DNA from: Porphyromonadaceae bacterium
GTDB lineage: Bacteria; Bacteroidota; Bacteroidia; Bacteroidales; Paludibacteraceae
DNA length: 43,151 nucleotides
Assembly: GCA_012523295.1 (NCBI GenBank)
Contig: JAAYIT010000321.1
Span: 1 to 43,151 of the forward strand
Direction: 5' to 3'
The position numbers and the translations under genes were made by a program. The notes beneath the pieces are model-generated. The model was not told where the DNA came from. It worked only from the letters and a program-made list of their open reading frames with translations, and did no database searches. This document shows, piece by piece, positions 7,963 through 16,309 of this stretch; position 1 is the first letter of the stretch; every line of letters begins with the position of its first letter.

Positions 7963-8544
7963 ATGAACGTAGTCGTTATAAAATACAATGCCGGGAATAT
8001 TCGTTCGGTAGACTTAGCGCTGAAAAGACTGGGTGTGAACGCCGAGATAACCGACAATCAAGAAAAAATCAAAACTGCCGATCGGGTCATTTTTCCCGGA
8101 GTAGGTGAAGCATCCTCAGCAATGCAATATTTGAGAGCAAGAGCGTTAGACAAAGTCATTAAAGACTTGAAACAACCGGTTTTGGGTATCTGCCTCGGGA
8201 TGCAATTGATGTGTAGCTATTCGGAAGAAAATGACACAACTTGTTTTGGAATTTTTGATCAAAAAGTGAAACGATTTCCAGAGCTCGGAATGAAAATCCC
8301 GAAAATCGGCTGGGATACAATTTATAATCTGAAATCCAACTTATTTAATGGTATTTCAGAAGAAGAATATATGTATTTTGTCCACGGATACTATGTAGAA
8401 AAATGTGATTTCAGCATTGCTCTGACCTATTACGGGCTTGAATACAGTGCCGGAATACAGAAAAACAATTTCTCTGCCGTACAATTTCATCCCGAAAAAT
8501 CCGGCAAAATGGGACAAAAGATATTAGAAAATTTTTTAGCGTGA
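7963..8544 (+). CDS. hisH: Imidazole glycerol phosphate synthase, glutaminase subunit HisH
   Basis: A class I glutamine amidotransferase of 193 residues. With HisF it would supply ammonia for closing the imidazole ring in histidine synthesis. The catalytic triad is Cys77 in LGICLGMQ, His176 and Glu178 in FHPEKS. The N-terminal YNAGNIRSV and PGVGEASSAM motifs are specific to HisH among amidotransferases. I use the ATG at 7963 (sequence MNVVVIKYNAGN); a longer frame from a TTG at 7915 would overlap the promoter. No hisF, hisA or other his gene is in the window, which is unusual because hisH normally sits in the his operon. Its stop overlaps the GTG start of tgt by four bases, so the two are probably translationally coupled. 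A specialised paralogue for another amidotransfer is possible. Confidence 0.88.
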   Translation: MNVVVIKYNAGNIRSVDLALKRLGVNAEITDNQEKIKTADRVIFPGVGEASSAMQYLRARALDKVIKDLKQPVLGICLGMQLMCSYSEENDTTCFGIFDQKVKRFPELGMKIPKIGWDTIYNLKSNLFNGISEEEYMYFVHGYYVEKCDFSIALTYYGLEYSAGIQKNNFSAVQFHPEKSGKMGQKILENFLA

Positions 8545-9671
8545 ATTTCAAAGTACTACATACCGATCCAAAAAGCAATGCTCGTACCGGATTGATTACA
8601 ACCGATCACGGCGAAATTCGCACACCCATATTTATGCCGGTCGGGACGGCAGGAAGTGTGAAAGGTGTTCATATACAAGAGCTGAAAGAGGAAATAAAGG
8701 CTGAAATTATATTAGGAAACACATATCATCTTTATTTACGACCAGGGACAGAAATCTTAGAACAAGCAGGCGGACTGCATAAGTTCAACAGTTGGGATGG
8801 GCCCATTCTTACGGATAGCGGTGGTTATCAAGTGTTTTCGCTCTCCGAAACACGAAAAATGCATGAAAAAGGAGTCACTTTCAGTTCACATATCGATGGA
8901 AGCAAGCATCTTTTCACCCCGGAGAGAACTGTTGATATCCAACGAAGTATCGGCGCTGATATCATTATGGCATTAGATGAATGCACGCCCGGAACCGCCG
9001 ATTACAACTATGCAAAGGAGTCGATGGAGCTGACACACAGATGGTTGGAGAGAGGAGTGAAGCGATTTGATGAAACCGAACCGAAATACGGTTATTCCCA
9101 AACATTTTTCCCGATTGTACAAGGGTGTGTTTATGAAGATTTGAGAAAACAATCTGCTGAATTTATCGCCTCACAAGAACGGGAAGGCAATGCCATCGGA
9201 GGTTTGGCTGTGGGCGAACCCGCAGAAGTGATGTACGAAATGGTGGAAATTGTCAATGAAATTTTGCCAAAAGACAAACCACGCTACTTGATGGGTGTAG
9301 GTACACCGATTAATATTTTAGAGTCAATTGAACGTGGTGTGGATATGTTTGACTGTGTTATGCCGACTCGAAACGGACGTAACGGCATGCTTTTTACTTC
9401 GCAAGGAATTATGAATATGCGGAATGAAAAGTGGAAAAATGATTTTTCACCCATTGATGAATTTGGAACCGCGCTTGTTGATAAAATCCATTCAAAAGCC
9501 TATCTCCGACATTTATTTATAAGCAAAGAGCTGTTGGCAATGCAGATTGCTTCGGTACATAATCTGGCATTCTACCTGTGGCTTGTAGATGAAGCGCGCA
9601 AACACATCGAAGCGGGAGATTTCATAACCTGGAAAAGAGAAATGGTATTCATTTTAGGACACAGGCTATGA
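8541..9671 (+). CDS. tgt: Queuine tRNA-ribosyltransferase (tRNA-guanine transglycosylase)
   Basis: A 376-residue enzyme that exchanges guanine-34 for preQ1 in tRNAs with GUN anticodons (Asp, Asn, His, Tyr). It begins with GTG overlapping the hisH stop (GTGA). Catalytic residues: Asp92 in TDSGGYQVFS (proton handling) and Asp271 in MFDCVMPTRNGR (nucleophile). GGLAVGEP (substrate binding) is also present. The structural zinc site is degenerate: the segment that is CxCxxC in E. coli reads DEFGTALVDKIHSKAYL here, so all three Cys are gone (Gly, Ala, Asp at those places) and only the later His in VHNLAF is kept. The fold is otherwise intact. No other queuosine gene is nearby. Confidence 0.95.
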   Translation: MNFKVLHTDPKSNARTGLITTDHGEIRTPIFMPVGTAGSVKGVHIQELKEEIKAEIILGNTYHLYLRPGTEILEQAGGLHKFNSWDGPILTDSGGYQVFSLSETRKMHEKGVTFSSHIDGSKHLFTPERTVDIQRSIGADIIMALDECTPGTADYNYAKESMELTHRWLERGVKRFDETEPKYGYSQTFFPIVQGCVYEDLRKQSAEFIASQEREGNAIGGLAVGEPAEVMYEMVEIVNEILPKDKPRYLMGVGTPINILESIERGVDMFDCVMPTRNGRNGMLFTSQGIMNMRNEKWKNDFSPIDEFGTALVDKIHSKAYLRHLFISKELLAMQIASVHNLAFYLWLVDEARKHIEAGDFITWKREMVFILGHRL

Positions 9672-9732
9672 GTTCCATGCTCTGAGAACTTTTCGTTTTC
9701 AAACTTAAGAATTAGATTCACCAAAGACAACT

Positions 9733-10827
9733 ATGAATTACCAGAAAATCGGATTAAAAAAAATAGATATTTATATCATCAAGAAATTCTTGGGGACATT
9801 TTTCTATTCCATTATCTTGATTTTAAGTATAGCGGTTGTTTTTGACATTACGGAAAAAATCGATGACTTTTATGAGCACAACGCCACACTGAAAGTAATC
9901 GTATTTGACTACTATCTCAATTTTATTCCGTTTTATGCCAACATGTTCACGCCACTGTTTACATTTATTTCAGTGATATTTTTCACTTCAAAAATGGCAA
10001 ACAACACTGAAATTATCGCCATTCTATCCAGTGGTGTAAGTTTCAACCGATTGATGCGTCCTTACTTTATTTCAGCGATGGTAATCACACTGCTGGCTTT
10101 TGTGTTGGGAGCATATATCATCCCGCAATCAACCAAGGGGTTACTGGAATTTGAGAATAAATATATCGAGGAATTCAAAACCGACAACACCCGAAATGTA
10201 CAAATGGAAATCGAAAAAGGAGTGATTATGTACATTGAGCGTTACGAAATTAGTTCAAATACCGGATATTCATTCTCACTTGAAAAATTTGAAGACAAAA
10301 CGCTGGTATCTCGTTTGACCGCTCAAACAGTTGTGTGGGATTCGCTTTATCATTGGACTGTCAAGAATTATGTCCACAGGGAATTCGACGGAATGCGCGA
10401 GAAACTGACTCGGGGAAGTGAACTGGACACGCTGATTCAAGTACGACCTAATGAGTTTTTTATTACAGCCAAAGAAGCGCCTCAGCTTGACTTGAACGAA
10501 CTAAAGACTTTTATAGATCAACAAAAAAACAGAGTAGTCGGAAATGTACAAGCCTTTGAAGATGAGTATTACAGACGATATTCATTCCCGATTTCAGTAC
10601 TGATTATGACTTTGATAGGCGTTTCGCTGTCTTCTCGAAAAATTCGAGGTGGGATGGGTCTCAATCTCGGCATTGGCCTTGGATTGAGCTCATTATTTGT
10701 TATTTTCACTACCATGTCCACAACATTTGCTGTAAATAATGCCATGCCGATTTTACTTGCCGTGTGGCTGCCAAATATTATTTTTCTTTCTATCGGAATC
10801 TTCTTGTATGTAAGAGCGCCAAAGTAA
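9733..10827 (+). CDS. LptF/LptG-family permease (LPS export)
   Basis: A 364-residue inner-membrane permease of the YjgP/YjgQ family. In the Lpt system two such subunits with the LptB ATPase extract lipopolysaccharide from the inner membrane and push it across the periplasm. Three transmembrane helices lie in the first ~125 residues (after IYIIKKFLGTFF). A periplasmic beta-jellyroll region follows at about 135-275. Three C-terminal helices lie at about 290-360 (SFPISVLIMTLIGVSL, LGLSSLFVIFTTMS, LPNIIFLSIGIFLYV). This 3+3 layout is diagnostic. Which of LptF or LptG it represents cannot be told. It is 61 bases after tgt with no terminator between, so probably co-transcribed. Confidence 0.88.
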   Translation: MNYQKIGLKKIDIYIIKKFLGTFFYSIILILSIAVVFDITEKIDDFYEHNATLKVIVFDYYLNFIPFYANMFTPLFTFISVIFFTSKMANNTEIIAILSSGVSFNRLMRPYFISAMVITLLAFVLGAYIIPQSTKGLLEFENKYIEEFKTDNTRNVQMEIEKGVIMYIERYEISSNTGYSFSLEKFEDKTLVSRLTAQTVVWDSLYHWTVKNYVHREFDGMREKLTRGSELDTLIQVRPNEFFITAKEAPQLDLNELKTFIDQQKNRVVGNVQAFEDEYYRRYSFPISVLIMTLIGVSLSSRKIRGGMGLNLGIGLGLSSLFVIFTTMSTTFAVNNAMPILLAVWLPNIIFLSIGIFLYVRAPK

Positions 10828-11061
10828 TCAGAACCTGCTGTATCGCCCTTAACATACTGACTTTAAGAGAAATAAAGATATTTTGAATAGATAAAGCACG
10901 AGGGTTTTGAACAAAATTTTCTACATGTATGGCAGTTGGATAAAAAAATAGAGCAAAAATTCGCTCATTTTTAGCAGACCTTAAATATCCCTGTCTTGTT
11001 ACATTTAAAACTTGTTAATAACTTTTAGCATTAAAATTCTTTTATTTCAAAAGAAAATCCC

Positions 11062-11069
11062 TACTTTTG
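11062..11069 (+). promoter_or_regulatory. -7 promoter box of the HU/SPOR gene
   Basis: TACTTTTG matches TAnnTTTG. It ends only six bases before the ATG at 11076, implying a leaderless or nearly leaderless mRNA. No good -33 TTTG lies 19 bases upstream (the place reads CTTT). The rest of the preceding 230-base spacer is AT-rich and I see nothing else in it. Confidence 0.5.
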
Positions 11070-11075
11070 TAAATC

Positions 11076-11981
11076 ATGGATAGTATCTTCCGTCATATCG
11101 AGACTTTACTTCGCAGGCATGATTATGTTATTGTGCCCGAAATGGGTGGTTTTGTTTATCAATATAGACCGGCTGTGATTACAAGTGAAAGCATTCAGCC
11201 GCCTCTGACCACCGTGAGTTTCAATCCATTGATGAAGACATCTGACGGACTGCTTGCCATTGAAATCTCTCGGAGTGAAAATATTAGCTTCCGAGAAGCA
11301 ACAGCTTCCATTAATCAGCAAGTAGAGAGTTTAAAATCTTCACTCAAGCGAAAAACGAAAGTTGAGATTGGCAATTTGGGGTCACTATCTATTGATGATA
11401 ATCGGAAAATCATCTTCACCCCGGCAGTGGGGAAACATCTGGCTCCGGCAAACTACGGCCTAAGCACATTGCATTACGCTGCTTCTACCGACAAACCGGA
11501 AAATAAGGTGATAAGCTTCACACTGCCTTCAGCTAAGAAAGTAGCTCGCTATGCCGCTGTGGCTGCTGTTGCTGTAGGATTATTTTTCGCTGCTCCAAAA
11601 ATTGGAGATTCCACTAAAAGCTTAGCAAATCTTCTCCCAACCGAATTTTTTACCCAAAAAACAGAAGTTGAGCAATCCGTAAAACCACTTATTATCGGCA
11701 TTCCAAACTCTGAAACAAAGAAAATGGAAGCAGCCGCAGCAGAAAACTCGGACTTGAAACATCACGTAATTGTTTCATGCATGGCAACTCAGCAAGGAGC
11801 CGAAGGACTTGTTTCGTCATTAAATAAAATGAATTTTACCAAAGCTCACATTCTACCTCCGATAAAAACCTATCGGGTAGCTATCGAGTCTTTCGCCACT
11901 AAAGAGGAAGCAATCCGCTACATGCAACATTTAAGAGCAAATACCCCACAATTTTCTGATGCCTGGGTTCTGAGCGAATAG
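11076..11981 (+). CDS. HU-CCDC81-like and SPOR domain membrane protein
   Basis: A 301-residue single-pass protein. Residues 1-135 resemble the bacterial HU-CCDC81 domains: IFRHIETLLRRHDYVIVPEMGGF at the start, the FNPLMKTSDGLLA segment, then IGNLGSLSI and ITFTP-like strands. This cytoplasmic module is related to HU DNA-binding folds. A transmembrane helix follows at about 156-175 (VARYAAVAAVAVGLFFAAPK). A C-terminal SPOR domain at about 225-301 would lie in the periplasm, where SPOR domains bind glycan strands stripped of stem peptides at the division site. The HU-like plus SPOR architecture is common in Bacteroidota. A link between chromosome or cytoplasm and the septal wall is plausible but inferred. 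Confidence 0.82.
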   Translation: MDSIFRHIETLLRRHDYVIVPEMGGFVYQYRPAVITSESIQPPLTTVSFNPLMKTSDGLLAIEISRSENISFREATASINQQVESLKSSLKRKTKVEIGNLGSLSIDDNRKIIFTPAVGKHLAPANYGLSTLHYAASTDKPENKVISFTLPSAKKVARYAAVAAVAVGLFFAAPKIGDSTKSLANLLPTEFFTQKTEVEQSVKPLIIGIPNSETKKMEAAAAENSDLKHHVIVSCMATQQGAEGLVSSLNKMNFTKAHILPPIKTYRVAIESFATKEEAIRYMQHLRANTPQFSDAWVLSE

Positions 11982-12135
11982 AAAATTTAATTTTGCCTAA
12001 AAAATCTGTAACGGCTATTTGGGATTAGTCAAAGTTTACATAGAGTTAGTCTTGACTTTTTATCGTTTTCGCACACCTTATCCGTTTCTCATTTTTAAAA
12101 TTTCTTTTCCATTTTTAGATTCCAAAAAAACATCG

Positions 12136-12143
12136 TACCTTTG
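12136..12143 (+). promoter_or_regulatory. -7 promoter box of rpsP
   Basis: TACCTTTG, a full TAnnTTTG match, 66 bases before the rpsP ATG. The -33 position 19 bases upstream is TTTT rather than TTTG. Confidence 0.55.
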
Positions 12144-12209
12144 CATCCGCTTTTCGAGAAAAAGCGATTAATAATCATATTACAAATTTTTTAAAAACAT
12201 TTCGAGAAA

Positions 12210-12863
12210 ATGGCAGTAAAAATTAGATTGCAACGTCACGGTCGCAAAGGGTATGCATATTACCACATTGTGATTGCTGACAGTCGCGCGCCACGTGATG
12301 GCAAATTTATCGAACGTATCGGTTCGTACAATCCAAACACCAATCCGGCAACAGTTGACTTAAAATTCGACCGTGCATTGTATTGGCTGAATGTAGGTGC
12401 ACAACCTACTGACACTACCCGCAACATACTTTCCGAAGAAGGTGTTTTGCTAATGAAACACTTGCAAGGTGGCGTAAAGAAAGGAGCTTTTGATGAAGCA
12501 GAAGCAGAAAAGCGCTTTAACGCTTGGAAAGAAAACAAAGAAAAAGTTGTTTCTAAAACAATTGAAGAGCTTGATGCCGCAAAACAAGCTGACATTAAAC
12601 AACGTTTGAAAGCAGAACAAGACATCAACAAAGCAAAAGCAAAAGAATTAGCCGCGAAAAGAGCAGAAGCAGCAGAAGCAGAAGCAGAAGCCACCACAGA
12701 GGATGCTCCCGATGCAGAAGAGGCTAAAGCCGAAGAAAATCCGAAAACTGAGGAACCGAAAGCGGAAGAAGCTAAAGCATATGAAAATCCTGCCGCAGAG
12801 GAGCCCAAAGCGGAAAATGCATCCGAAGCTGATAAAACAGATGACTCTTCAAAAGAGGCTTAA
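12210..12863 (+). CDS. rpsP: 30S ribosomal protein S16 with long acidic C-terminal extension
   Basis: The first ~80 residues are a canonical S16 ([53 protein letters not shown]), which folds early into the 30S 5' domain. The protein is 217 residues, more than twice the E. coli length. Residues ~90-155 form a Lys/Glu/Ala-rich predicted helix or coiled coil. Residues ~160-217 are an acidic tail with repeated units ([13 protein letters not shown], twice) made from codons GAA/GCA/AAA. Extended S16 is usual in Bacteroidota, though the repeated tail is probably variable. The unit is monocistronic, ending in a strong terminator. Confidence 0.96.
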   Translation: MAVKIRLQRHGRKGYAYYHIVIADSRAPRDGKFIERIGSYNPNTNPATVDLKFDRALYWLNVGAQPTDTTRNILSEEGVLLMKHLQGGVKKGAFDEAEAEKRFNAWKENKEKVVSKTIEELDAAKQADIKQRLKAEQDINKAKAKELAAKRAEAAEAEAEATTEDAPDAEEAKAEENPKTEEPKAEEAKAYENPAAEEPKAENASEADKTDDSSKEA

Positions 12864-12888
12864 TCTTAGTATTAAGTCAAAAAATATA

Positions 12889-12914
12889 AAAACCCGAGAA
12901 ATCGGGTTTTTTTT
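12889..12914 (+). terminator. Intrinsic terminator of rpsP
   Basis: A 9-bp perfect stem AAAACCCGA/TCGGGTTTT (12889-12897 and 12902-12910) closed by a GAAA tetraloop and followed by a T run, 26 bases after the stop. Confidence 0.92.
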
Positions 12915-13059
12915 ATATTTCCACTATATGTCGTTTTTCTAACTAAATATGCAATTTTTAATCAGGTTATACGTTTATCTTTATGTTAACCTACGTCAAC
13001 AATTTTACAGAAGATATACAACTAAATCTAACATCATGTGATCTAAACATTACAGGCCT

Positions 13060-13347
13060 ATGAATAGAATCATTAACGCTTCTTTACAAGTTTTGCCATC
13101 CGGCGGAACAAGACATCCTTACGAAATAGTTGACCAAGCCATCGAAGTAATCCAAAAGTCCGGCTTGAAGTATAAAGTCTGCCCTTTTGAAACAGTTGTA
13201 GAGGGTACATACGACGAAATAATGGCCGTATTCAAGCAAGCTCAGCAAGCCTGCTATGATGCCGGTGCAGAAAGCGTTATGGCCTATTTCAAAATTCAAA
13301 GCGCGCTGAGCGATGTGAGTATTGAAGATAAGGTGGGGAAGTATTGA
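13060..13347 (+). CDS. MTH1187/YkoF-type thiamine-binding protein
   Basis: A 95-residue protein of the MTH1187/DUF77 family (thiamine-binding fold related to YkoF). Typical features are an initial strand INASLQVLPSG, then a helix with YEIVDQAIEVIQKSGL, a YKVCPFETVVEGTYDEIM segment and a closing helix ending in KIQSALSDVSIEDKVGKY. The length is usual. Family members form tetramers and bind thiamine or a related compound; a transport or sequestration role is suspected but unproven. It stands alone between rpsP and the glycan cluster. A TPP-riboswitch-controlled receptor occurs 11 kb away in the same window. Family fairly sure, ligand inferred. Confidence 0.82.
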   Translation: MNRIINASLQVLPSGGTRHPYEIVDQAIEVIQKSGLKYKVCPFETVVEGTYDEIMAVFKQAQQACYDAGAESVMAYFKIQSALSDVSIEDKVGKY

Positions 13348-13704
13348 TTTGAGTATAGAAAGTTTGGATGAAATTGGATTTGCGATAATAGATTGGACGA
13401 TTACTCCTTTTCACGTAGTTCACATGAAGTATGCGAATTAAGTCACATAATATTTGTTATATTTATGATTTAACATTACCTAACGCTTTGCAACAGATGA
13501 TAACACGTGAATTATAATCGGTCATTGAAGCTAATTGATAACCTCTTCCCCCATGCGGAAAAAGGGGGGAGTACAGCGCCTGTATTGATAGAATTTACAG
13601 TTCCATTTTTGGAAATTTTCCTTTTCCGCAAAGAGAGGGGCAGTTGTGAGGTTAAAACACTAAAATTCAACTTCACAACATTCAAAGTTATATAAACTCT
13701 AATA
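13348..13704. other. Spacer before the glycan cluster
   Basis: 357 bases without a gene. Apart from the palindromic element at 13540-13653, listed separately, it is AT-rich and I see no promoter box matching TAnnTTTG near wecB. Confidence 0.5.
13540..13653. repeat. Imperfect palindromic element (possible MITE relic or structured RNA)
   Basis: The two ends pair: AACCTC (13540-13545) with GAGGTT (13648-13653), CCCC (13548-13551) with GGGG (13637-13640), and GCGGAAAA-A-GG (13555-13565) with CCTTTTCCGC (13620-13629, one bulged A). A small hairpin TTCC/GGAA (13601-13614) lies inside. There is no open frame of note. The GC-rich arms stand out against AT-rich surroundings. Confidence 0.6.
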
Positions 13705-14862
13705 ATGAAAAAGAAAATACTACTTGTTTTTGGAACCCGACCGGAAGCCATAAAAATGGCACCTCTTGTAAAGGAATTTCAAAAAGAAAATACGTATTTT
13801 GAAACGATAGTGTGTGTCACCGGACAACATCAAGAGATGCTTGATCAAGTGCTTCGATTGTTTCAGATAGAACCTGATTTTGATTTGGACATTATGAAAT
13901 CGGGACAGGATTTGTACGATATTACGACTCGTGTTTTAATGGGGATGAGGGATGTATTGAAAAAGACAACACCCGATATTTTGCTGGTACATGGTGATAC
14001 AACAACTTCTATGGCTGCTGCGTTAGCCGGTTTTTATCAACAGATACCGGTTGGGCATATTGAAGCCGGATTACGCACACACAACATTTACAGTCCGTGG
14101 CCTGAAGAAATGAACAGGCAAATAACAGGTAGAATCTCAACTTACAATTTTTCACCTACTGAATTAAGTAAAAACAATTTACTTCAGGAAGGTGTAGATG
14201 AAAAATCTATATTTGTGACCGGGAATACGGTGATTGATGCACTTTTGTGGGTATTGAACAAGATAAAATCTGATGATAATTTAGTAGCGGAAGTTGAGCA
14301 GCGTATCGAAAACTTCGGGTACAAACTCGATAGATTAGTTGGGAAGCGAAAACTTGTCTTGATTACGGGACACAGAAGAGAGAATTTCGGGAAAGGATTT
14401 GAAAATATCTGCAATGCATTAGATGAATTAACTCAGAAATATCCTGATAACGATTTTGTCTATCCGATGCATTTGAATCCAATCGTTAGAAATGCAGTTT
14501 CGGCTGTATTTAAGAATCGGGTTCCGGAAAATTTATTCCTGATTGAACCGCTTGATTATCTGCCATTTATTTACTTAATGGAAAAAAGTTCAATCGTATT
14601 GACCGATAGCGGAGGAATTCAGGAAGAAGCACCCGGTCTGGGAAAACCTGTTCTGGTCATGCGTGATACCACGGAACGCCCCGAAGCTGTTGAAGCCGGC
14701 ACCGTCAAGTTAATTGGCACAGACAGGGAGAAGATAGTTTCAGAGATATCCCTTTTGCTCGAAAGTCCCGAATATTACGATAAAATGGCAAAAGCGGTCA
14801 ATCCTTACGGGGATGGTAAAAGCTCAGGAAGAATTGTAGAATATCTGGCTGCTAAGTTGTAA
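13705..14862 (+). CDS. wecB: UDP-N-acetylglucosamine 2-epimerase (non-hydrolysing)
   Basis: A 385-residue GT-B fold enzyme interconverting UDP-GlcNAc and UDP-ManNAc, the activated sugar for ManNAc-containing surface glycans. Motifs: GTRPEAIKMAPL (about 10-21), HGDTT with Asp98, IEAGLRT with Glu120, WPEEMNR, GHRREN with His223, and the C-terminal TDSGGIQEEAPGLGKPVLVMR plus TERPE that binds the UDP moiety. These match the active-site residues of the bacterial enzyme. The length is standard. It is the first gene of the glycan cluster; the flippase starts 31 bases after its stop. Confidence 0.95.
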   Translation: MKKKILLVFGTRPEAIKMAPLVKEFQKENTYFETIVCVTGQHQEMLDQVLRLFQIEPDFDLDIMKSGQDLYDITTRVLMGMRDVLKKTTPDILLVHGDTTTSMAAALAGFYQQIPVGHIEAGLRTHNIYSPWPEEMNRQITGRISTYNFSPTELSKNNLLQEGVDEKSIFVTGNTVIDALLWVLNKIKSDDNLVAEVEQRIENFGYKLDRLVGKRKLVLITGHRRENFGKGFENICNALDELTQKYPDNDFVYPMHLNPIVRNAVSAVFKNRVPENLFLIEPLDYLPFIYLMEKSSIVLTDSGGIQEEAPGLGKPVLVMRDTTERPEAVEAGTVKLIGTDREKIVSEISLLLESPEYYDKMAKAVNPYGDGKSSGRIVEYLAAKL

Positions 14863-14893
14863 TTGAGTTTTTGTTAAAAAGATTGATTATAGA

Positions 14894-16219
14894 GTGAAAA
14901 AGCTTTCTACATACATAGCATTGATTAGCTCCAAAGCAAACCAATCATCACTCTCAAAAAGACTGTTTGAAGGCGTTTCGTGGACATTAATCGGCAACGT
15001 AGTCGGGAAGTTTTTACAATTACTGGCATTTATTTTTGTTGCCAGGATTTTAGGAAAAGAGGAGTACGGGCAAGTAGGAATTGTACGTTCTACCCTGATG
15101 ATGTTTTTGATTTTCTCATCGGCAGGAATGGGAATTACTGCAACGAGATACATTGCAAAATACAGAACTTCAAATCCTTACATGGCTTATGAAGTTTATC
15201 GGTTTACACAAAGAACTGTAATATGGATTGGACTGATTTTTTCTGTTCTGGTCTTTATCTTCAGCTCTTTTATAGCTGAAAGACAATTAAATTCGACTCA
15301 TCTTTCTGAAGCACTGAAAATCGGAGCAGCAGCATTATTTCTGATGACTTTATCATCCGTTCTAACCGGCTCTCTTAGTGGCTTTGAGCGGTTTAAGAAG
15401 TTGGGAATCAACACGGCTGTCAATGGATTAATCCAACTTGTATGCGTAGTTGCGGGCGCGCACTTTGGAGGAATTAACGGAGTGATTCTGGGATTGGGAG
15501 TTGCAAGCTTTATACTCCTTTTTCAGCTGTACTTTGCATTGAGAACTGACATAGAGCTTACACGCAGCGCTCCAAAAGGAGCATATGAAGATAGATTCAA
15601 CCCCAAACCTGTATTTTTTAAATTTTCTCTTCCTGCTATTTTGCAAGGACTGGTTTTTATTCCTGTTTTATGGTGGGCGAAAACATATTTGATAGATCAG
15701 TCTGACTATGGTGAAATGGCTATTTTTGATGTGGCGGAGCAATGGTACTATGTTGTTTTGTTTATTCCTACATCATTGAGTACTATCATTTTACCTCTTT
15801 TGACTAATGTGAATTACAATAGCTCGAAGGATCAATACGACAAATTATTGAAATTCAATCTGGTGATAAATATTGGAGTTTCATTGGCAATTACGGTTGT
15901 TGTGGCTCTATTTTCCCCTTTTATTTATAAATTCTATGGAGAAGGATTCACAGATTTCCGTCCGTTACTGATACTTTTAATAACTGTTGTAATTTCTTCT
16001 GCAAACAATGTTTTCGGGCAGGTAATCGCATCGAAAGGAATTATGTGGACTGGGTTTGGAGTCAACTTGCTCTGGGCAACTTGGCTTGTTTTGTTTTCTT
16101 TGTTGTTTGTAGGAAAAATGCAAATGGGAGCTCTGGGGCTGGCTTATGCGCTACTGGCAAGTTATTTTTTACATAGTATAGCACAAGGTTTTATAGCGTT
16201 GAGGATGAGAGTAAAGTAG
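14894..16219 (+). CDS. Wzx-like polysaccharide flippase (MOP superfamily)
   Basis: A 441-residue polytopic membrane protein of the oligosaccharide flippase family, which moves undecaprenyl-linked oligosaccharide across the inner membrane. It begins with GTG. After a short basic N-terminus, LFEGVSWTLIGNVVGKFLQLLAFIFVARILGKEEYG is the classic first-helix segment of the family. About 12-14 hydrophobic helices follow (for example TTRYIAKYR after helix 2, FKFSLPAILQGLVFIPVLWW at about 240, and the last near 420). Position just after wecB and before the polymerase and glycosyltransferases supports a Wzx role. Substrate unknown. Confidence 0.87.
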   Translation: MKKLSTYIALISSKANQSSLSKRLFEGVSWTLIGNVVGKFLQLLAFIFVARILGKEEYGQVGIVRSTLMMFLIFSSAGMGITATRYIAKYRTSNPYMAYEVYRFTQRTVIWIGLIFSVLVFIFSSFIAERQLNSTHLSEALKIGAAALFLMTLSSVLTGSLSGFERFKKLGINTAVNGLIQLVCVVAGAHFGGINGVILGLGVASFILLFQLYFALRTDIELTRSAPKGAYEDRFNPKPVFFKFSLPAILQGLVFIPVLWWAKTYLIDQSDYGEMAIFDVAEQWYYVVLFIPTSLSTIILPLLTNVNYNSSKDQYDKLLKFNLVINIGVSLAITVVVALFSPFIYKFYGEGFTDFRPLLILLITVVISSANNVFGQVIASKGIMWTGFGVNLLWATWLVLFSLLFVGKMQMGALGLAYALLASYFLHSIAQGFIALRMRVK

Positions 16220-16309
16220 GAGGTGTTTTGTTGTGAAAAGGCTTAACGAATAAGGTTGTTAACAGAATATGATTATCCGCATTTAAGAAGCTTTTAGCTC
16301 GATACCCAT

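Noticed and set aside
12260-12808. 182-codon minus-strand frame across rpsP
   Set aside because: It is the antisense of the S16 gene; its Ser/Ala richness simply mirrors the GAA/GCA repeats.
12707-12830. Short tandem-like repeats in the rpsP tail as a possible CRISPR or satellite
   Set aside because: They are in-frame codon repeats of a low-complexity protein tail, without regular spacers.
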